Made by a program: the position numbers and the translations under genes
Shown: positions 35,211 to 44,812 of the stretch, in pieces
Numbering within the stretch: position 1 is the stretch's first letter
Layout: the number at the start of each line of letters is the position of its first letter
The notes under the pieces: generated by a model
Told to the model about the DNA's origin: nothing
The model's input: only the letters and a program-made list of their open reading frames with translations
The model's database searches: none
Origin: an uncultured Eggerthella sp.
GTDB lineage: Bacteria; Actinomycetota; Coriobacteriia; Coriobacteriales; Eggerthellaceae
DNA: 64,000 nucleotides
NCBI GenBank assembly: GCA_937998355.1
Contig: CALLDI010000007.1
Location: 248,001-312,000 of the forward strand
Direction of reading: 5' to 3'

Positions 35211-35723
35211 ATGAGCGCAGACATGAAGCTGACCCACCTCACCGAGCAAGGCAATGCCCATATGGCCGATATCTCCGAGAACCCCGAGATGAAGCACACT
35301 GCCATCGGTGAAGGGTTCATCGTCATGCAAGCACCGACGCTGGCGACCATCCTCTCGCATCGCGCTAAGAAGGGCGACGTTATCTCGAGCGCACGCATCG
35401 CTGGCATCATGGCTGCGAAGAAGACCAGCGATCTCATCCCGCTCACGCATCCTCTCACGCTCACCAATATCACGATCGACCTGTTGCCCATCTGGGGCGA
35501 CGACACTCCGAGCACCGAAGCTACCCCGCGCCACTCGAAAGGCGAACACCCGTGCGGCATCCATGTGGTCTCGCGCGTTTCGCATGTGGGCAGGACCGAT
35601 GTGGAGATGGAAGCATTGACCGCAGCGACTGTCGCCTGCTTGACCGTTTATGACATGTGTCGCTCGATCGATCGCAGCTTGGAGATCGGCGATATCCGTC
35701 TCGTGCGCAAGGAACCCAGCTAG
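35211..35723 (+). CDS. moaC: Cyclic pyranopterin monophosphate synthase MoaC
   Basis: Second step of molybdopterin synthesis: it forms cPMP from the MoaA product. Of its 170 residues, LTHLTEQGNAHMADISEN, KKGDVISSARIAGIMAAKKT, LIPLTHPL and the C-terminal VEMEALTAATVACLTVYDM are diagnostic. Usual KTGVEMEAL reads GRTDVEMEAL. ATG 35211 with AAGAG upstream was chosen over a TTG six codons earlier. It lies 66 bp after the mobBA fusion. No moaA, moeA or molybdoenzyme is in the window. Confidence 0.94.
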   Translation: MSADMKLTHLTEQGNAHMADISENPEMKHTAIGEGFIVMQAPTLATILSHRAKKGDVISSARIAGIMAAKKTSDLIPLTHPLTLTNITIDLLPIWGDDTPSTEATPRHSKGEHPCGIHVVSRVSHVGRTDVEMEALTAATVACLTVYDMCRSIDRSLEIGDIRLVRKEPS

Positions 35724-35767
35724 AGCGGGCCTGGCAACAGCGAATTCAACCGATTGTATACCGTTTG

Positions 35768-35796
35768 AAAAGCACCCTCGTTCATGGGCTTTTCTG
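35768..35796 (+). terminator. Terminator of moaC
   Basis: AAAAG (35768-35772) pairs with CTTTT (35789-35793) around an inner CCC/GGG, and is followed by TCTGTTAT. It lies 44 bp after moaC and before the nucleoside hydrolase operon. Confidence 0.6.
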
Positions 35797-35838
35797 TTAT
35801 ATCCTCGTAGCATGAGAATCCGGCAGAAGGGCCTTAAG

Positions 35839-36777
35839 ATGAGAAAGATCATTCTTGATTGCGACCCAGGTCACGATGACGCAGTTGCGATCCTCCTTGC
35901 ATTGGGAAATCCCGAGATCGACCTTCTTGGCATCACGACGGTCGGCGGCAACCAAAGCCTCGACAAGGTCACTTACAATGCACGCGCCGTTCTTGAGATG
36001 GCGCACGCTCAGGATGTGCCCGTCCATGCCGGATGCGGTCGTCCTTTGGTGCGCCCACAGGAAGTCGCCGAATCGATCCATGGCGAGAGCGGCCTGGATG
36101 GAGTAGAACTCCCTGTACCCACCGTTCCGCTGGGCGAGATGCATGCAGTCGACTACATCATCAAGACCGTCATGGAATCCGAACCGGGCACGATCACGCT
36201 CGTACCGACCGGTCCGCTCACCAATATCGCGCTCGCATGTCGTTTAGAACCGCGCATCGTGGACCGCGTGGAAGAAGTCGTGCTCATGGGCGGCGGTTTC
36301 CACGAGGGAAATTGGAGCGCGGTCGCTGAATTCAACATCATCGTCGACCCCGATGCAGCGCACATCGTGTTCAACGAATCTTGGCCGGTCACGATGGTCG
36401 GTCTCGATCTGACGCACCAAGCGCTCTGCACCCCCGCGGTACAAACGCGTATCGACGAGATCGGCACGCCGCTCGCTCACTTCGTGAGCGGCTTGATGGA
36501 TTTCTTCCGCAAGACCTACCAAGACAATCAGGATTTCGAGGATCCGCCCGTGCACGACCCCTGCACGGTCGCTTATCTCATCGATCCCGCGGTGGTACGC
36601 ACGCGTCGCTGCCCGGTCGATGTTGAACTTCGCGGCGAACTGACGCTGGGCATGACCGTAGCCGACCTGCGCGGACCCGAACCTTCATCAGACGAATGCC
36701 ACACTCAAGTAGCCACCGAACTTGATTTCGACAAGTTCTGGGATCTTGTTACCGATGCGATCGAGAGGATCGGTTGA
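35839..36777 (+). CDS. Inosine-uridine-type nucleoside hydrolase
   Basis: Cleaves ribonucleosides to base and ribose. The 312 residues begin KIILDCDPGHDDAVAILLAL, whose Asp cluster holds the calcium ion. GITTVGGN, TLVPTGPLTNIALA, VVLMGGGFHEGNWSAVAEFN and the late VHDPCTVAYL complete the active site. Specificity (RihA/B/C type) cannot be decided. GAAGGG lies about seven bases before the ATG; the frame is open upstream without homology. It is followed at six bases by an MFS transporter and then ribokinase, a nucleoside salvage unit. Confidence 0.94.
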   Translation: MRKIILDCDPGHDDAVAILLALGNPEIDLLGITTVGGNQSLDKVTYNARAVLEMAHAQDVPVHAGCGRPLVRPQEVAESIHGESGLDGVELPVPTVPLGEMHAVDYIIKTVMESEPGTITLVPTGPLTNIALACRLEPRIVDRVEEVVLMGGGFHEGNWSAVAEFNIIVDPDAAHIVFNESWPVTMVGLDLTHQALCTPAVQTRIDEIGTPLAHFVSGLMDFFRKTYQDNQDFEDPPVHDPCTVAYLIDPAVVRTRRCPVDVELRGELTLGMTVADLRGPEPSSDECHTQVATELDFDKFWDLVTDAIERIG

Positions 36778-36783
36778 TAGCTC

Positions 36784-38202
36784 ATGACACGAACGAACCA
36801 AAAGATGCTCGACGAAGGCGGTAAGTCGATCGTCGTCTTGATGACGGCGTTGTTGGTCGCCATCTTCGCTTTCCAGCTCAATGCATCGATGCTGTCGCCT
36901 GCGCTCACTACGATGCAGCTCGAACTGAACACCACCGCGGTGGAGATCGGCAACACGCAGACCGTGTTCTTCACGGCAGCGGCACTATTCTCGCTGTTCC
37001 TTCCTCGTTTGGCTGACCTCGTCGGCCGCAAGAAGGTGCTGTGCAGCATGCTCGCCATCACCGCGCTCGGCTGCGTGGTCAGCGCGATCGCACCTAATGT
37101 CGAAGTGCTGATGATCGGCCGCGTCATGCAGGGTGTCGCCGGCCCGGTCGTTCCGCTCTGCTTGATCATGCTGCATGCGCAAGTGACCGAAGACGGACGG
37201 TATACCCGCTTGATGGCCATCCTCACCTCGGTCAATGGTGGCATCGCAGGTGTTGATGCGATCTTGGGTGGCTGGCTCGCTGGCACCTTCGGCTTCAGGT
37301 CGGTGTTCGTCACCATGGCGGTGGTCGCTGCTTTCGCTGTTCTGCTGATCGCCTTCTTCACGAAAGAGAGCACCGCAGAGCGAACGCCGAAGATGGACTG
37401 GGCGGGCGCTGCCACGCTCGGTGTAGCATTCTTGGCCGCCTATCTGGCGATCAACGAGATCCAGAAGCTCGCTGATGCGAACTGGCTGCTCGTGATCGTA
37501 TTGGTGATCGTGACCGCCGTCTTCTTCGTGATCTTCTGGAAGATCGAAAAGAAGAAGAAGGACCCGATGGTCTCGACGCGCTATCTGCGCCAACGCAGAA
37601 CCTGGGGCTTGTTGCTGACGACCCTGTTGACCATGACCGGCGTGTTCGCTGTCATGAACGGGATCGTTCCCGCTATCGCGCAAGACCCCGCCATGGGCAT
37701 CGATATGGGCGCCGACGTCGTATCGTTCGCAACCTTGACCCCCTATGCGCTGCTGGGCCTCTGCTTCGGTCCGATCGCTGGCATCCTCGCGAGCAAGTAT
37801 GGCTATCATAAGGTGCTTCGTGCGGGCTTGGTGGTCAGCCTCGCTGCCGCGCTCTTCGGCATCTTCATCGCGAATTCGCCGAGCGTCGTTGGCCTGGTCG
37901 TCATCTCCGTCGTATTCGGTCTTGCTTACGCAGGCACTGCGAACATCATGCTGAACGGCTTGGGCATCGTGCTCTCGCCTAAGGATAATCCTGGATACTT
38001 GCCTGGCATGAATGCCGGCGCATTCAATCTGGGTGCAGGATTGAGCTACGCTGTGCTGTACGCTGCTATGAACGCTTTCATGGTGAGCAGTGGTGCGTCG
38101 GCAGGATATGCAGCATCCATGGTGGCAGCTGCGGTCCTCTTGGCCCTCGCGCTGCTCGCATCGATGCTCATCCCTAAAGAAGCTGATGCGGACAACAGCT
38201 AG
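36784..38202 (+). CDS. MFS transporter of the nucleoside-salvage operon
   Basis: A 472-residue permease. NASMLSPALTTMQLELN, LPRLADLVGRKKVLCSML (the motif A loop between helices 2 and 3) and GRVMQGVAGPVVPLCLIM indicate a DHA-type facilitator with about 14 segments. It sits between a nucleoside hydrolase (six bases upstream) and ribokinase, so import of nucleosides or export of the released base is a reasonable inference, not shown. The binding site is poor, suggesting translational coupling to the upstream gene. Confidence 0.83.
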   Translation: MTRTNQKMLDEGGKSIVVLMTALLVAIFAFQLNASMLSPALTTMQLELNTTAVEIGNTQTVFFTAAALFSLFLPRLADLVGRKKVLCSMLAITALGCVVSAIAPNVEVLMIGRVMQGVAGPVVPLCLIMLHAQVTEDGRYTRLMAILTSVNGGIAGVDAILGGWLAGTFGFRSVFVTMAVVAAFAVLLIAFFTKESTAERTPKMDWAGAATLGVAFLAAYLAINEIQKLADANWLLVIVLVIVTAVFFVIFWKIEKKKKDPMVSTRYLRQRRTWGLLLTTLLTMTGVFAVMNGIVPAIAQDPAMGIDMGADVVSFATLTPYALLGLCFGPIAGILASKYGYHKVLRAGLVVSLAAALFGIFIANSPSVVGLVVISVVFGLAYAGTANIMLNGLGIVLSPKDNPGYLPGMNAGAFNLGAGLSYAVLYAAMNAFMVSSGASAGYAASMVAAAVLLALALLASMLIPKEADADNS

Positions 38203-38235
38203 TTCGCAATAGCGCGCGTTCGTTTGGAGAACACC

Positions 38236-39147
38236 ATGAGCAAAGTGATCGTGTTCGGCAGTATGAATATGGATCTTTCGATCGAAAGCGACCGCATGCC
38301 GTCGTTAGGAGAGACCGTTCTCGGTCGTGGCTTCATCACCAACCCCGGCGGCAAAGGCGGCAATCAGGCGGTCGCTGCTGCGAAATTGGGCGCCTCGGTG
38401 ATCATGCTCGGTGCGGTCGGACAGGACATGTTCGGCGATCAGATGATCGCCTCGCTCGCAGAGCAAGGCGTCCAATGCGACCGCATCGAACGAGCGGGCG
38501 AAGCACCAACGGGCGTCGCGATCATCACGCGCGTGCAGGGCGATAACTTCATCACCGTCGACCCGGGCGCGAACTCCACTACCACCATCGAAAGCGTGCG
38601 CACTTCCTTAGACGATGTCGCCGAAGGTGGCGATGTGTTCCTCTGTCAGCTGGAGTGCGATTTCGATACCACCATGCTCGCCCTGAAGGACGCTCATGAC
38701 CGCGGCTTGCACACCGTCATCAACCCAGCTCCTGCGCGAAGCTTGCCCGATTGGGTCATGTCATCTTTGGATATGGTGGTGGTCAATGAGAGCGAATGCG
38801 AATTGCTCACGGGCATCTATCCCGAAGACGAAACATCGACGCGCGCGGCGATGGATGTGCTCATCGAAAAAGGAGTGGGTGCGGTCGCGGTAACGCTCGG
38901 TGAACGCGGCTCCATGGTCCTATCGAACGGGACGTTCTATTGCTCGGTCCCTCCCGAGACCGAAGCTATCGACACTACCTGCGCAGGCGATACCTACATC
39001 GGAGCACTGGTAGCAGGCTACGCTCGCGGACTTACGATGGAGGCTTCTCTTGAGATAGCCACCATAGCCTCTGCGCACGCTACCACGATAGTCGGAGCCC
39101 ACCAGTCGATCCCTCTTCTCGAAGAGTGCGAACTGCATTGTCGGTGA
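38236..39147 (+). CDS. rbsK: Ribokinase
   Basis: PfkB-family kinase that makes ribose 5-phosphate. The 303 residues have the N-terminal SKVIVFGSMNMDLSIESDRM, the sugar-binding GGKGGNQAVAAAKLGA, and the catalytic DTTCAGDTYIGALVAGYA, where the usual DTTGAGD has Cys for Gly. GGAG lies six bases before ATG 38236. It completes the operon: ribose freed by the hydrolase can enter the pentose phosphate pathway. It is convergent with the broken MFS-CBS gene, 21 bp away. Confidence 0.93.
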   Translation: MSKVIVFGSMNMDLSIESDRMPSLGETVLGRGFITNPGGKGGNQAVAAAKLGASVIMLGAVGQDMFGDQMIASLAEQGVQCDRIERAGEAPTGVAIITRVQGDNFITVDPGANSTTTIESVRTSLDDVAEGGDVFLCQLECDFDTTMLALKDAHDRGLHTVINPAPARSLPDWVMSSLDMVVVNESECELLTGIYPEDETSTRAAMDVLIEKGVGAVAVTLGERGSMVLSNGTFYCSVPPETEAIDTTCAGDTYIGALVAGYARGLTMEASLEIATIASAHATTIVGAHQSIPLLEECELHCR

Positions 39148-39168
39148 TGCTCGGGCGCTCCCTGTGCG

Positions 39169-41097
39169 CTAGAGCGTGTGATCCTGCGCTTTGATGTAGG
39201 TTTGCATCGAATAGAGCGTCACATCGCTGCGATTCACCACGCCCACGATCTTGCCCTTATCGAGCACCGGCACTTTCTTCAAATGATTGTCGCCGAGCAC
39301 GCGACATACCTCGGGCAGCTTCGCGTACAGGCTCACGCCGATGACTCCCTTGGTCGCCACATCCATCACGTTCATGCGCATGAGCGCAGCGAGCTTTTCG
39401 TCGAAGCTGGTGTCGTCATGCGATGCCTGCATGATCATGACGACCGGATCGGTATAGAGATGGCTGCGCTTCGAGAGGAAGCGCATGATGTCGCCGTCGG
39501 AAACGAATCCGACCGCACGTCCTTCTTCGTCGACCACAGGAGCGGCGCTGATCTTCTTCTCCACGAGCACGCGCATGACATCGAGCACCGATGAGTTCGA
39601 TGGCACCGTGAATACATCGGTCTTCATGATCGATTCGAGCACGCTGCGATCGTGGCGCGAAAGATCGACATTCGTTTCAGCACGACCGTCTTTCACAAAG
39701 ATGAGCACAAGGACGAAGCCGATGAAGCAGAGGACCGCTGAAACACCGAACGCCACATCGACGCCATGCACGCCCGCGAGCGTTGGCCCTTCAGAAGGAA
39801 TGAGCGCAACCGATACCATAGCGAACACCGAGGTGAGGATGGCTGTACCGAGCGAACCGGCCACCTGGCGAAACGTATTGTTCACTGAGGTTCCATGATT
39901 GATGAGATCGTCCGAGAGCGCATTCATGGCCCACGTGGTGAGCGTCATGTTGATGAGCGACATGCCAAACAAGCGGATGGCCATGACCACCGCGACATAG
40001 ATAAGGCTGACCTCAGGGCCCAAGAAGGCGAGCATGATCGTGCCCACCGTGAGCAAGAGCGTGCCAGTGATGGCGAGCACGCGCGGGCCATGACGATCGA
40101 ACCACCGCCCGGCGATAGGACCCATGATGCCCATGATCAGCGCGCCGGGAAGAATGATCAGGCCGGATTCGGTCGCACTGTAGCCGAGCAACGACTGCAG
40201 ATAGATGGGCAGCAGGATACCGACCGAAAGGAGCGCTGCCTGCACTACCATACCGATGATAGTGCCGATGAGGAACGTGCGATTCTTGAGCACGCGCACA
40301 CGTAACATCGGCTGCTTCATCTTGAGCTGGCGCCTGAAGAAGAGCACCACGACCACAGCGCCGACCACGAACGAGATGAAGAATTCCAGCCCGAAACCGC
40401 TATTACCGATGGCTGAGAAGCTATAGAGCAGCGAACCGAAACCGATGGTGGAGAGGATGACCGATGGGACATCGATCTTCGCATCGGGGTTCTTCGGTTC
40501 GACGCGGTCCATCGTGAAGGGCGTGATGATGGCAACTGCAGCAGCCGCAGCCGTGACCACGTAGAACATGATGTGCCAATCCGCCACATCGATGACGATA
40601 CCGGCAGCCGTCGGACCGACCGCAGGGCCGCATGCCATGACGATACCGAAGAGACCCATCGCGAAACCGCGCTTCTCGATCGGGAACGTGAGCATGAGCA
40701 CGGTCATGACCATGGGCATGAGCACGCCCGCACCGACCGCTTACACGATACGACCCGCGAACAGCACGGGGAAGTTCGGGCCCCATGCCGCGCAGAGCGA
40801 ACCGAGCGCGAAGACGCTCATGGAGAACAGGAACAAGTTGCGAATGGGAAAACGATCGATCAAGAACGCGGTGACCGGGATCATGATGGCGTTCACGAGC
40901 GTGAAGCCCGTGGTGAGCCACTGGCCCGTGGCCGCATTGATGTTCATGTCGTTCATGATGGAGGGCAGTGCGGGCGCGACCACCGTCTGATTGAGCACCG
41001 TGATGAACGTGCCTACGAGCAGCAGCACGATCATGACCGTTTGCCTGTGGGTTATGCCAAGGCGGTTGACCTTCGTATTCGTCACTTCCGCCGACAT
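39169..41097 (-). pseudogene. DHA2 MFS transporter fused to CBS domains, interrupted by a stop codon
   Basis: One continuous frame of 643 codons except for TAA at 40743-40741. The first 118 residues (NQTVVAPALPSIMNDMN, QWLTTGFTLVNAI) end at AGRIV; after the stop the frame resumes with AVGAGVLMPMVMTVL. Homologues have Gln here (GRVCQAIAAG in the paralogue at 47 kb), so CAA to TAA is the simplest change. The C-terminal 150 residues are two CBS motifs (IMKTDVFTVPSNSSVLDVM and SDGDIMRFL; VIGVSLYAKLPEV and KKVPVLDKGKIVGVV). The start lies three bases after the CorC-like gene with AGAGGA upstream. Otherwise the sequence is intact, so the lesion is recent, a read-through site, or a sequencing error. 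Confidence 0.85.
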
Positions 41098-41100
41098 GAG

Positions 41101-42426
41101 CTATTCCTCTTCGCCCTCTTCTTCAGGCTCGGGCTTGAACTCCACACCGATCTTGTCGATGCGCAGATCGTCCATGACGTCGACCCTGAGCGTGATGATG
41201 CGGCGTTCGTGATGCAGTTCGACCGATTCACCCTCGGTGGGGATCTTATCGAGCAGGTCGAGCATGAGACCGCCTGCCGTCTCGTAATCGTAGATGGGCA
41301 CCGGTTCATAGCCGATCAGCTCGACGAACTTGTCGACCGGCAAGGAGCCATCGACCACGTACGTATCTTCGCCCGTCTTCAGGATCTCGTCCTGATCGTC
41401 ATGCAGATATTCATCTTCGACGCTACCGATGATCTGCGCGATGACATCCGACATGGTGACGATGCCCGCCGTACCACCATGCTCGTCGATGACCACAGCG
41501 ATCTTGGTGTGCTTATCCTGCATCATCTGCATGAGCTTATCGATGGCAAGGCTTTCGGGCACAGGGTTGATGGTGCGGATGATCAGATCGTCCTTCGTCG
41601 CGTCCGCTGGCAAACGATAGGCATCCTTGATGTGGATGAAGCCGATGATGTTGTCCTTGTTATCCTTGAAGACCGGGTAGCGAGTGTACTTGTTCTTACC
41701 CATGATGTCCAAGATGGTGTCGAGATCGTCGTCGATGTCGATCGCCACGAGTTCGGTACGCGGCGTCATGATGGCCTTCGCATCCTTGTCATCCAGATCG
41801 AAGATGTTGTCGATGATCTCGTACTGCTCGGTATCCAGCTCTCCACTCTCGGATGATTCCTCGAGCAGGATCTTGATCTCCTCTTCAGTGTAGGCCTGGT
41901 GTTCACTGGTCACATCGTGCCCGGTCAGGCGCATGATCCCGTTCGTAGTGGTGTTGAACAGCCACATGATGGGATAGGTGATGCGGTAGAACCAATACAG
42001 CGGTGTCGCCGAGAACAATGCGTAGCGTTCCGTATTCAGGATCGCGAGCGATTTAGGTACGAGTTCGCCGATGACGACATGCAATGCAGTGATGACGATG
42101 AAGCCGATCGCCACCGCGATGGCGGACACTGCCGCATCGGGGATGCCGATGCTAGCGAGCGGACCATGGATGACGCTCGAGACCGCTGGCTCACCCAACC
42201 AACCTATGGCCAACGATGCGAGCGTGATGCCCAATTGGCAGGCCGAAAGATAGGCGTTCACATTCTCAGAAATGATCTTGGCGCGCTTCGCACCCCGCAC
42301 GCCCTCTTCCATCATGAGTTCGATCTGGGATTTCCTGATACGCACGAGCGAGAATTCTGCCACGACGAAAAAGGCGTTCATCAGCAGAAAGAAGACAACG
42401 AGAACAATACTTATGACAGCGGTCAT
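41101..42426 (-). CDS. CNNM/CorC-HlyC family membrane protein with CBS pair
   Basis: A 441-residue protein. Residues 1-190 form the DUF21/CNNM membrane domain (FFLLMNAFFVVAEFSLVRIRK, ITLASLAIGWLGEPAVS, VIGELVPKSLAIL). A CBS pair follows (IMTPRTELVAIDIDDDLDTI, KYTRYPVFKDNKDNIIGFIH, AVVIDEHGGTAGIVTMSD) and then the CorC_HlyC transporter-associated domain (YVVDGSLPVDKFVELIG). The acidic C-terminus ends in a Glu run. Relatives take part in Mg2+ or Co2+ homeostasis. AAGGAG lies 11 bases before the ATG. Probably co-transcribed with the MFS-CBS gene three bases downstream. Confidence 0.9.
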   Translation of the reverse strand: MTAVISIVLVVFFLLMNAFFVVAEFSLVRIRKSQIELMMEEGVRGAKRAKIISENVNAYLSACQLGITLASLAIGWLGEPAVSSVIHGPLASIGIPDAAVSAIAVAIGFIVITALHVVIGELVPKSLAILNTERYALFSATPLYWFYRITYPIMWLFNTTTNGIMRLTGHDVTSEHQAYTEEEIKILLEESSESGELDTEQYEIIDNIFDLDDKDAKAIMTPRTELVAIDIDDDLDTILDIMGKNKYTRYPVFKDNKDNIIGFIHIKDAYRLPADATKDDLIIRTINPVPESLAIDKLMQMMQDKHTKIAVVIDEHGGTAGIVTMSDVIAQIIGSVEDEYLHDDQDEILKTGEDTYVVDGSLPVDKFVELIGYEPVPIYDYETAGGLMLDLLDKIPTEGESVELHHERRIITLRVDVMDDLRIDKIGVEFKPEPEEEGEEE

Positions 42427-42607
42427 GATGTTTTCTACTCCTTAAAGTCCTGCATATCATTCTCTCGTATGCTTCTGCGATTGCAGATAATAACGAAAAA
42501 TATACATCAAAACGTAACTAATATAGGCAACACGAAAACCTCTTGTCCGATTATTCTAGAGTTTCATCTGTTTTACCGTACGAATCTCGCACGCACGCGA
42601 ATGAGAA

Positions 42608-43993
42608 ATGAGTAAAATTCAGAGCATGTCGACATTCTTCGAAAAGCTGTTCGCCGTGATTCGAACTGCCGCTCACTATCTCTGGATCGCCCTTAAAGCA
42701 CTGGGGCGCGGCCTCTTATGGCTCGGTTCGACGATCTTGCACCTCTTGAGCAACCTCATCACGTGGGCGCGCTACAATCTTTCCCCTCGCGTACAGATGA
42801 TCCTCATCGCTATCATCGTGGCGCTCATGATCGTAGGTGTCGCGCTCGTGTTCACGGGGCACGGATGCTCGGCGAGTACGGACGCCGAGCAAGCAGCCAC
42901 CGAAGAACAGGCGCCTCCTGAGGTCAGCTACACCCCTAACGAACTGGACGTGCAAGAACTTGCCTACACCCCCAACACCATCGAATCATTCTCGCTCGTA
43001 GAGAGCGGCGCCCAGATGTTCGCTACGCTCTCCGAAGATGACAATCGCGAAATAACCAACGCGCTCTCCTGGCTTCAGGCCGACAACGAGGACGTGGGCT
43101 TCCTGATCATGAACCTGAACACGGGAAGCGGATTCTGCTACAACATCGACACGAAGATCTATGGTGCGAGCACCTACAAAGCTCCGATGAGCGTCTTCTT
43201 GTGCGAAGAGTACATCGACGGCGGCACGCTGCAGAAGTCAGCCGTGAGCACGCGCATCGAGAGCGCCATCATCTGGTCGGACAACCAATCCTACCGCTCG
43301 CTCAAGCACAGCTTCGACGGCTCGAATCATAACGCATGGCTCCAATCGATGGGCATCGATCCTTCCAGCTATATGTCCACCTTCCCCACGTATTCCGTAC
43401 GCGATTCCGCGACCATTTGGATGCACACCTGGGATTACCTGAATTCGGGCAGCTCGACCGCAGAATGGCTGGGCGACCTGCTCTCACGCACCGAGACCTC
43501 TTTCTTGCGTAATGGAGCCGAGCAGGTGGGCATGAACAACGCTACTGTCTACAACAAAGCCGGCTGGTGCGTCTCCAGTAGCGGGGTCGAAGATGCGGTG
43601 AGCGATGCGGGCATCGTCGTGGAAGGTGACAATGTCTATCTCGTGGTCGCTTTCACCAGCAGGCCTGATAACCCTACTGCAGAAGCGAATCTTTCGAATC
43701 TGTTCGAAACGCTGCTCTCCGTGCGCCATTCGCTCGATGCTTCGAGCGCGACCTGGGATAACGTTGAGATCGTCGAAGCTCCTGCTGAAGGCGAGGGCGA
43801 AGAGGGCCAAGTCTTGATCGAATCTGCCGATGGACAAGAACAGTACGAGATCGCGATCGCGCCTTCCGACGATGCGAATTCTGGCAACACCCAGATGGCA
43901 CAGAGCGCCGAAGGCATCGAGTACGTGATCGCCGCTCCCTCAGGCGAGCATTCCATCAGCAGCGAAACGCTGCTCGTGACCAAGGCATCTTGA
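42608..43993 (+). CDS. Membrane-anchored class A beta-lactamase-like serine hydrolase
   Basis: A 461-residue protein: a basic cytoplasmic N-terminus, one membrane helix (about 62-84), an acidic linker, then a serine beta-lactamase/penicillin-binding fold outside. The active-site set is present: S188-T-Y-K191 (SxxK), S224-D-N226 (SDN) and K317-A-G319 in place of KTG. The class A Glu loop (ExxLN) is not evident, so lactamase activity is doubtful and a peptidoglycan-related role likelier. Residues 400-461 are an acidic tail. The binding site is weak. The following CmpB-like gene overlaps it by one base. Confidence 0.85.
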   Translation: MSKIQSMSTFFEKLFAVIRTAAHYLWIALKALGRGLLWLGSTILHLLSNLITWARYNLSPRVQMILIAIIVALMIVGVALVFTGHGCSASTDAEQAATEEQAPPEVSYTPNELDVQELAYTPNTIESFSLVESGAQMFATLSEDDNREITNALSWLQADNEDVGFLIMNLNTGSGFCYNIDTKIYGASTYKAPMSVFLCEEYIDGGTLQKSAVSTRIESAIIWSDNQSYRSLKHSFDGSNHNAWLQSMGIDPSSYMSTFPTYSVRDSATIWMHTWDYLNSGSSTAEWLGDLLSRTETSFLRNGAEQVGMNNATVYNKAGWCVSSSGVEDAVSDAGIVVEGDNVYLVVAFTSRPDNPTAEANLSNLFETLLSVRHSLDASSATWDNVEIVEAPAEGEGEEGQVLIESADGQEQYEIAIAPSDDANSGNTQMAQSAEGIEYVIAAPSGEHSISSETLLVTKAS

Positions 43994-44721
43994 TGAGCAC
44001 CGACACGGCGTGCACGCTCGAAGCGAACGAAAAACGATCCGAAGCATCGAGCTCCAAACCAGACCATGGTTCGACGCTTCTCATGCTCACCTGGGTCTTC
44101 ACGCTCATGTCCATCGCCGGGCTCTTGCTCGAGACCTTCCAACACTTCTTCGCGTTCGATGGCGAATGGGAAAGTCGTGCTGGGCTGATCTGGGGACCTT
44201 TCTCCCCCATCTACGGATCGGCAGCGGGACTGCTCACGCTGCTCGCACTGAAGCTCGACAAGGAAGATATCCGCTCGAATCTCGCCATCTTCTGCATCGC
44301 AGCTGTGGTGGGCGGTGCGCTCGAATACTTCGCCAGTTGGGCGATGGAAACCTTCTGGGGCATCGTCGCATGGAGCTATCTTGAAGCGCCGCTCAATTTC
44401 AACGGACGTACTGACATCTTCCATATGATCATCTGGGGGTTGCTCGGTCTCGCTTGGGTGAAGCTTGGCTGGCCGTTCGTCAAGAGAACGCTCGCACGCG
44501 TGAACACCACAGGGCTCGCTTACCGCATCATCACGTGGGCGCTCTTCGTATTCATCATCTGCGATGCCGCCATGACCATCGCGGTGATGCTACGTGCCGA
44601 TGCGCGCACGCATGGCGTGGAAGCCACGACGCCTATCGAGCAGATGCTGGACGAATACTACCCCAATGAAGTGCTGCAATCGCGCTTCGAGAACATGGGC
44701 GGCATCGGACGCGCTGATTAG
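43993..44721 (+). CDS. CmpB-like putative ABC transporter type IV membrane protein
   Basis: A 242-residue protein with about five membrane helices. GLIWGPFSPIYGSAAGLLTLL, GGALEYFASWAMETFWG and APLNFNGRTDIFHMIIWG are signatures of the family named putative ABC-transporter type IV (CmpB), common in Firmicutes and Coriobacteria and of unknown function. ATG 43993 shares its A with the stop of the serine hydrolase (TGATG), so the two are translationally coupled and probably act together in the envelope. Confidence 0.82.
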   Translation: MSTDTACTLEANEKRSEASSSKPDHGSTLLMLTWVFTLMSIAGLLLETFQHFFAFDGEWESRAGLIWGPFSPIYGSAAGLLTLLALKLDKEDIRSNLAIFCIAAVVGGALEYFASWAMETFWGIVAWSYLEAPLNFNGRTDIFHMIIWGLLGLAWVKLGWPFVKRTLARVNTTGLAYRIITWALFVFIICDAAMTIAVMLRADARTHGVEATTPIEQMLDEYYPNEVLQSRFENMGGIGRAD

Positions 44722-44755
44722 CGATCGCCTTGGACGGGCCCGCTCGCTCAAAAGA

Positions 44756-44783
44756 AAAGGCCCGCGCTATCGCACGAGCCTTT
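44756..44783 (-). terminator. Terminator of pyrE
   Basis: A 12-bp stem (44756-44767 with 44772-44783), loop TATC. Two C/A mismatches on the plus strand become G-U pairs on the minus strand, and CTTTTCTTTTG follows on that strand. It lies 29 bp past the pyrE stop. Confidence 0.8.
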
Positions 44784-44812
44784 CGTTGTTCTTGCTTGGG
44801 CGTTTTCAGGGA

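Noticed and set aside
33852..35852. A 666-codon open frame on the minus strand opposite mobBA and moaC
   Set aside because: It mirrors the codon phase of two recognisable plus-strand genes, has no family motif and starts inside the next gene region. High GC makes such shadows long.
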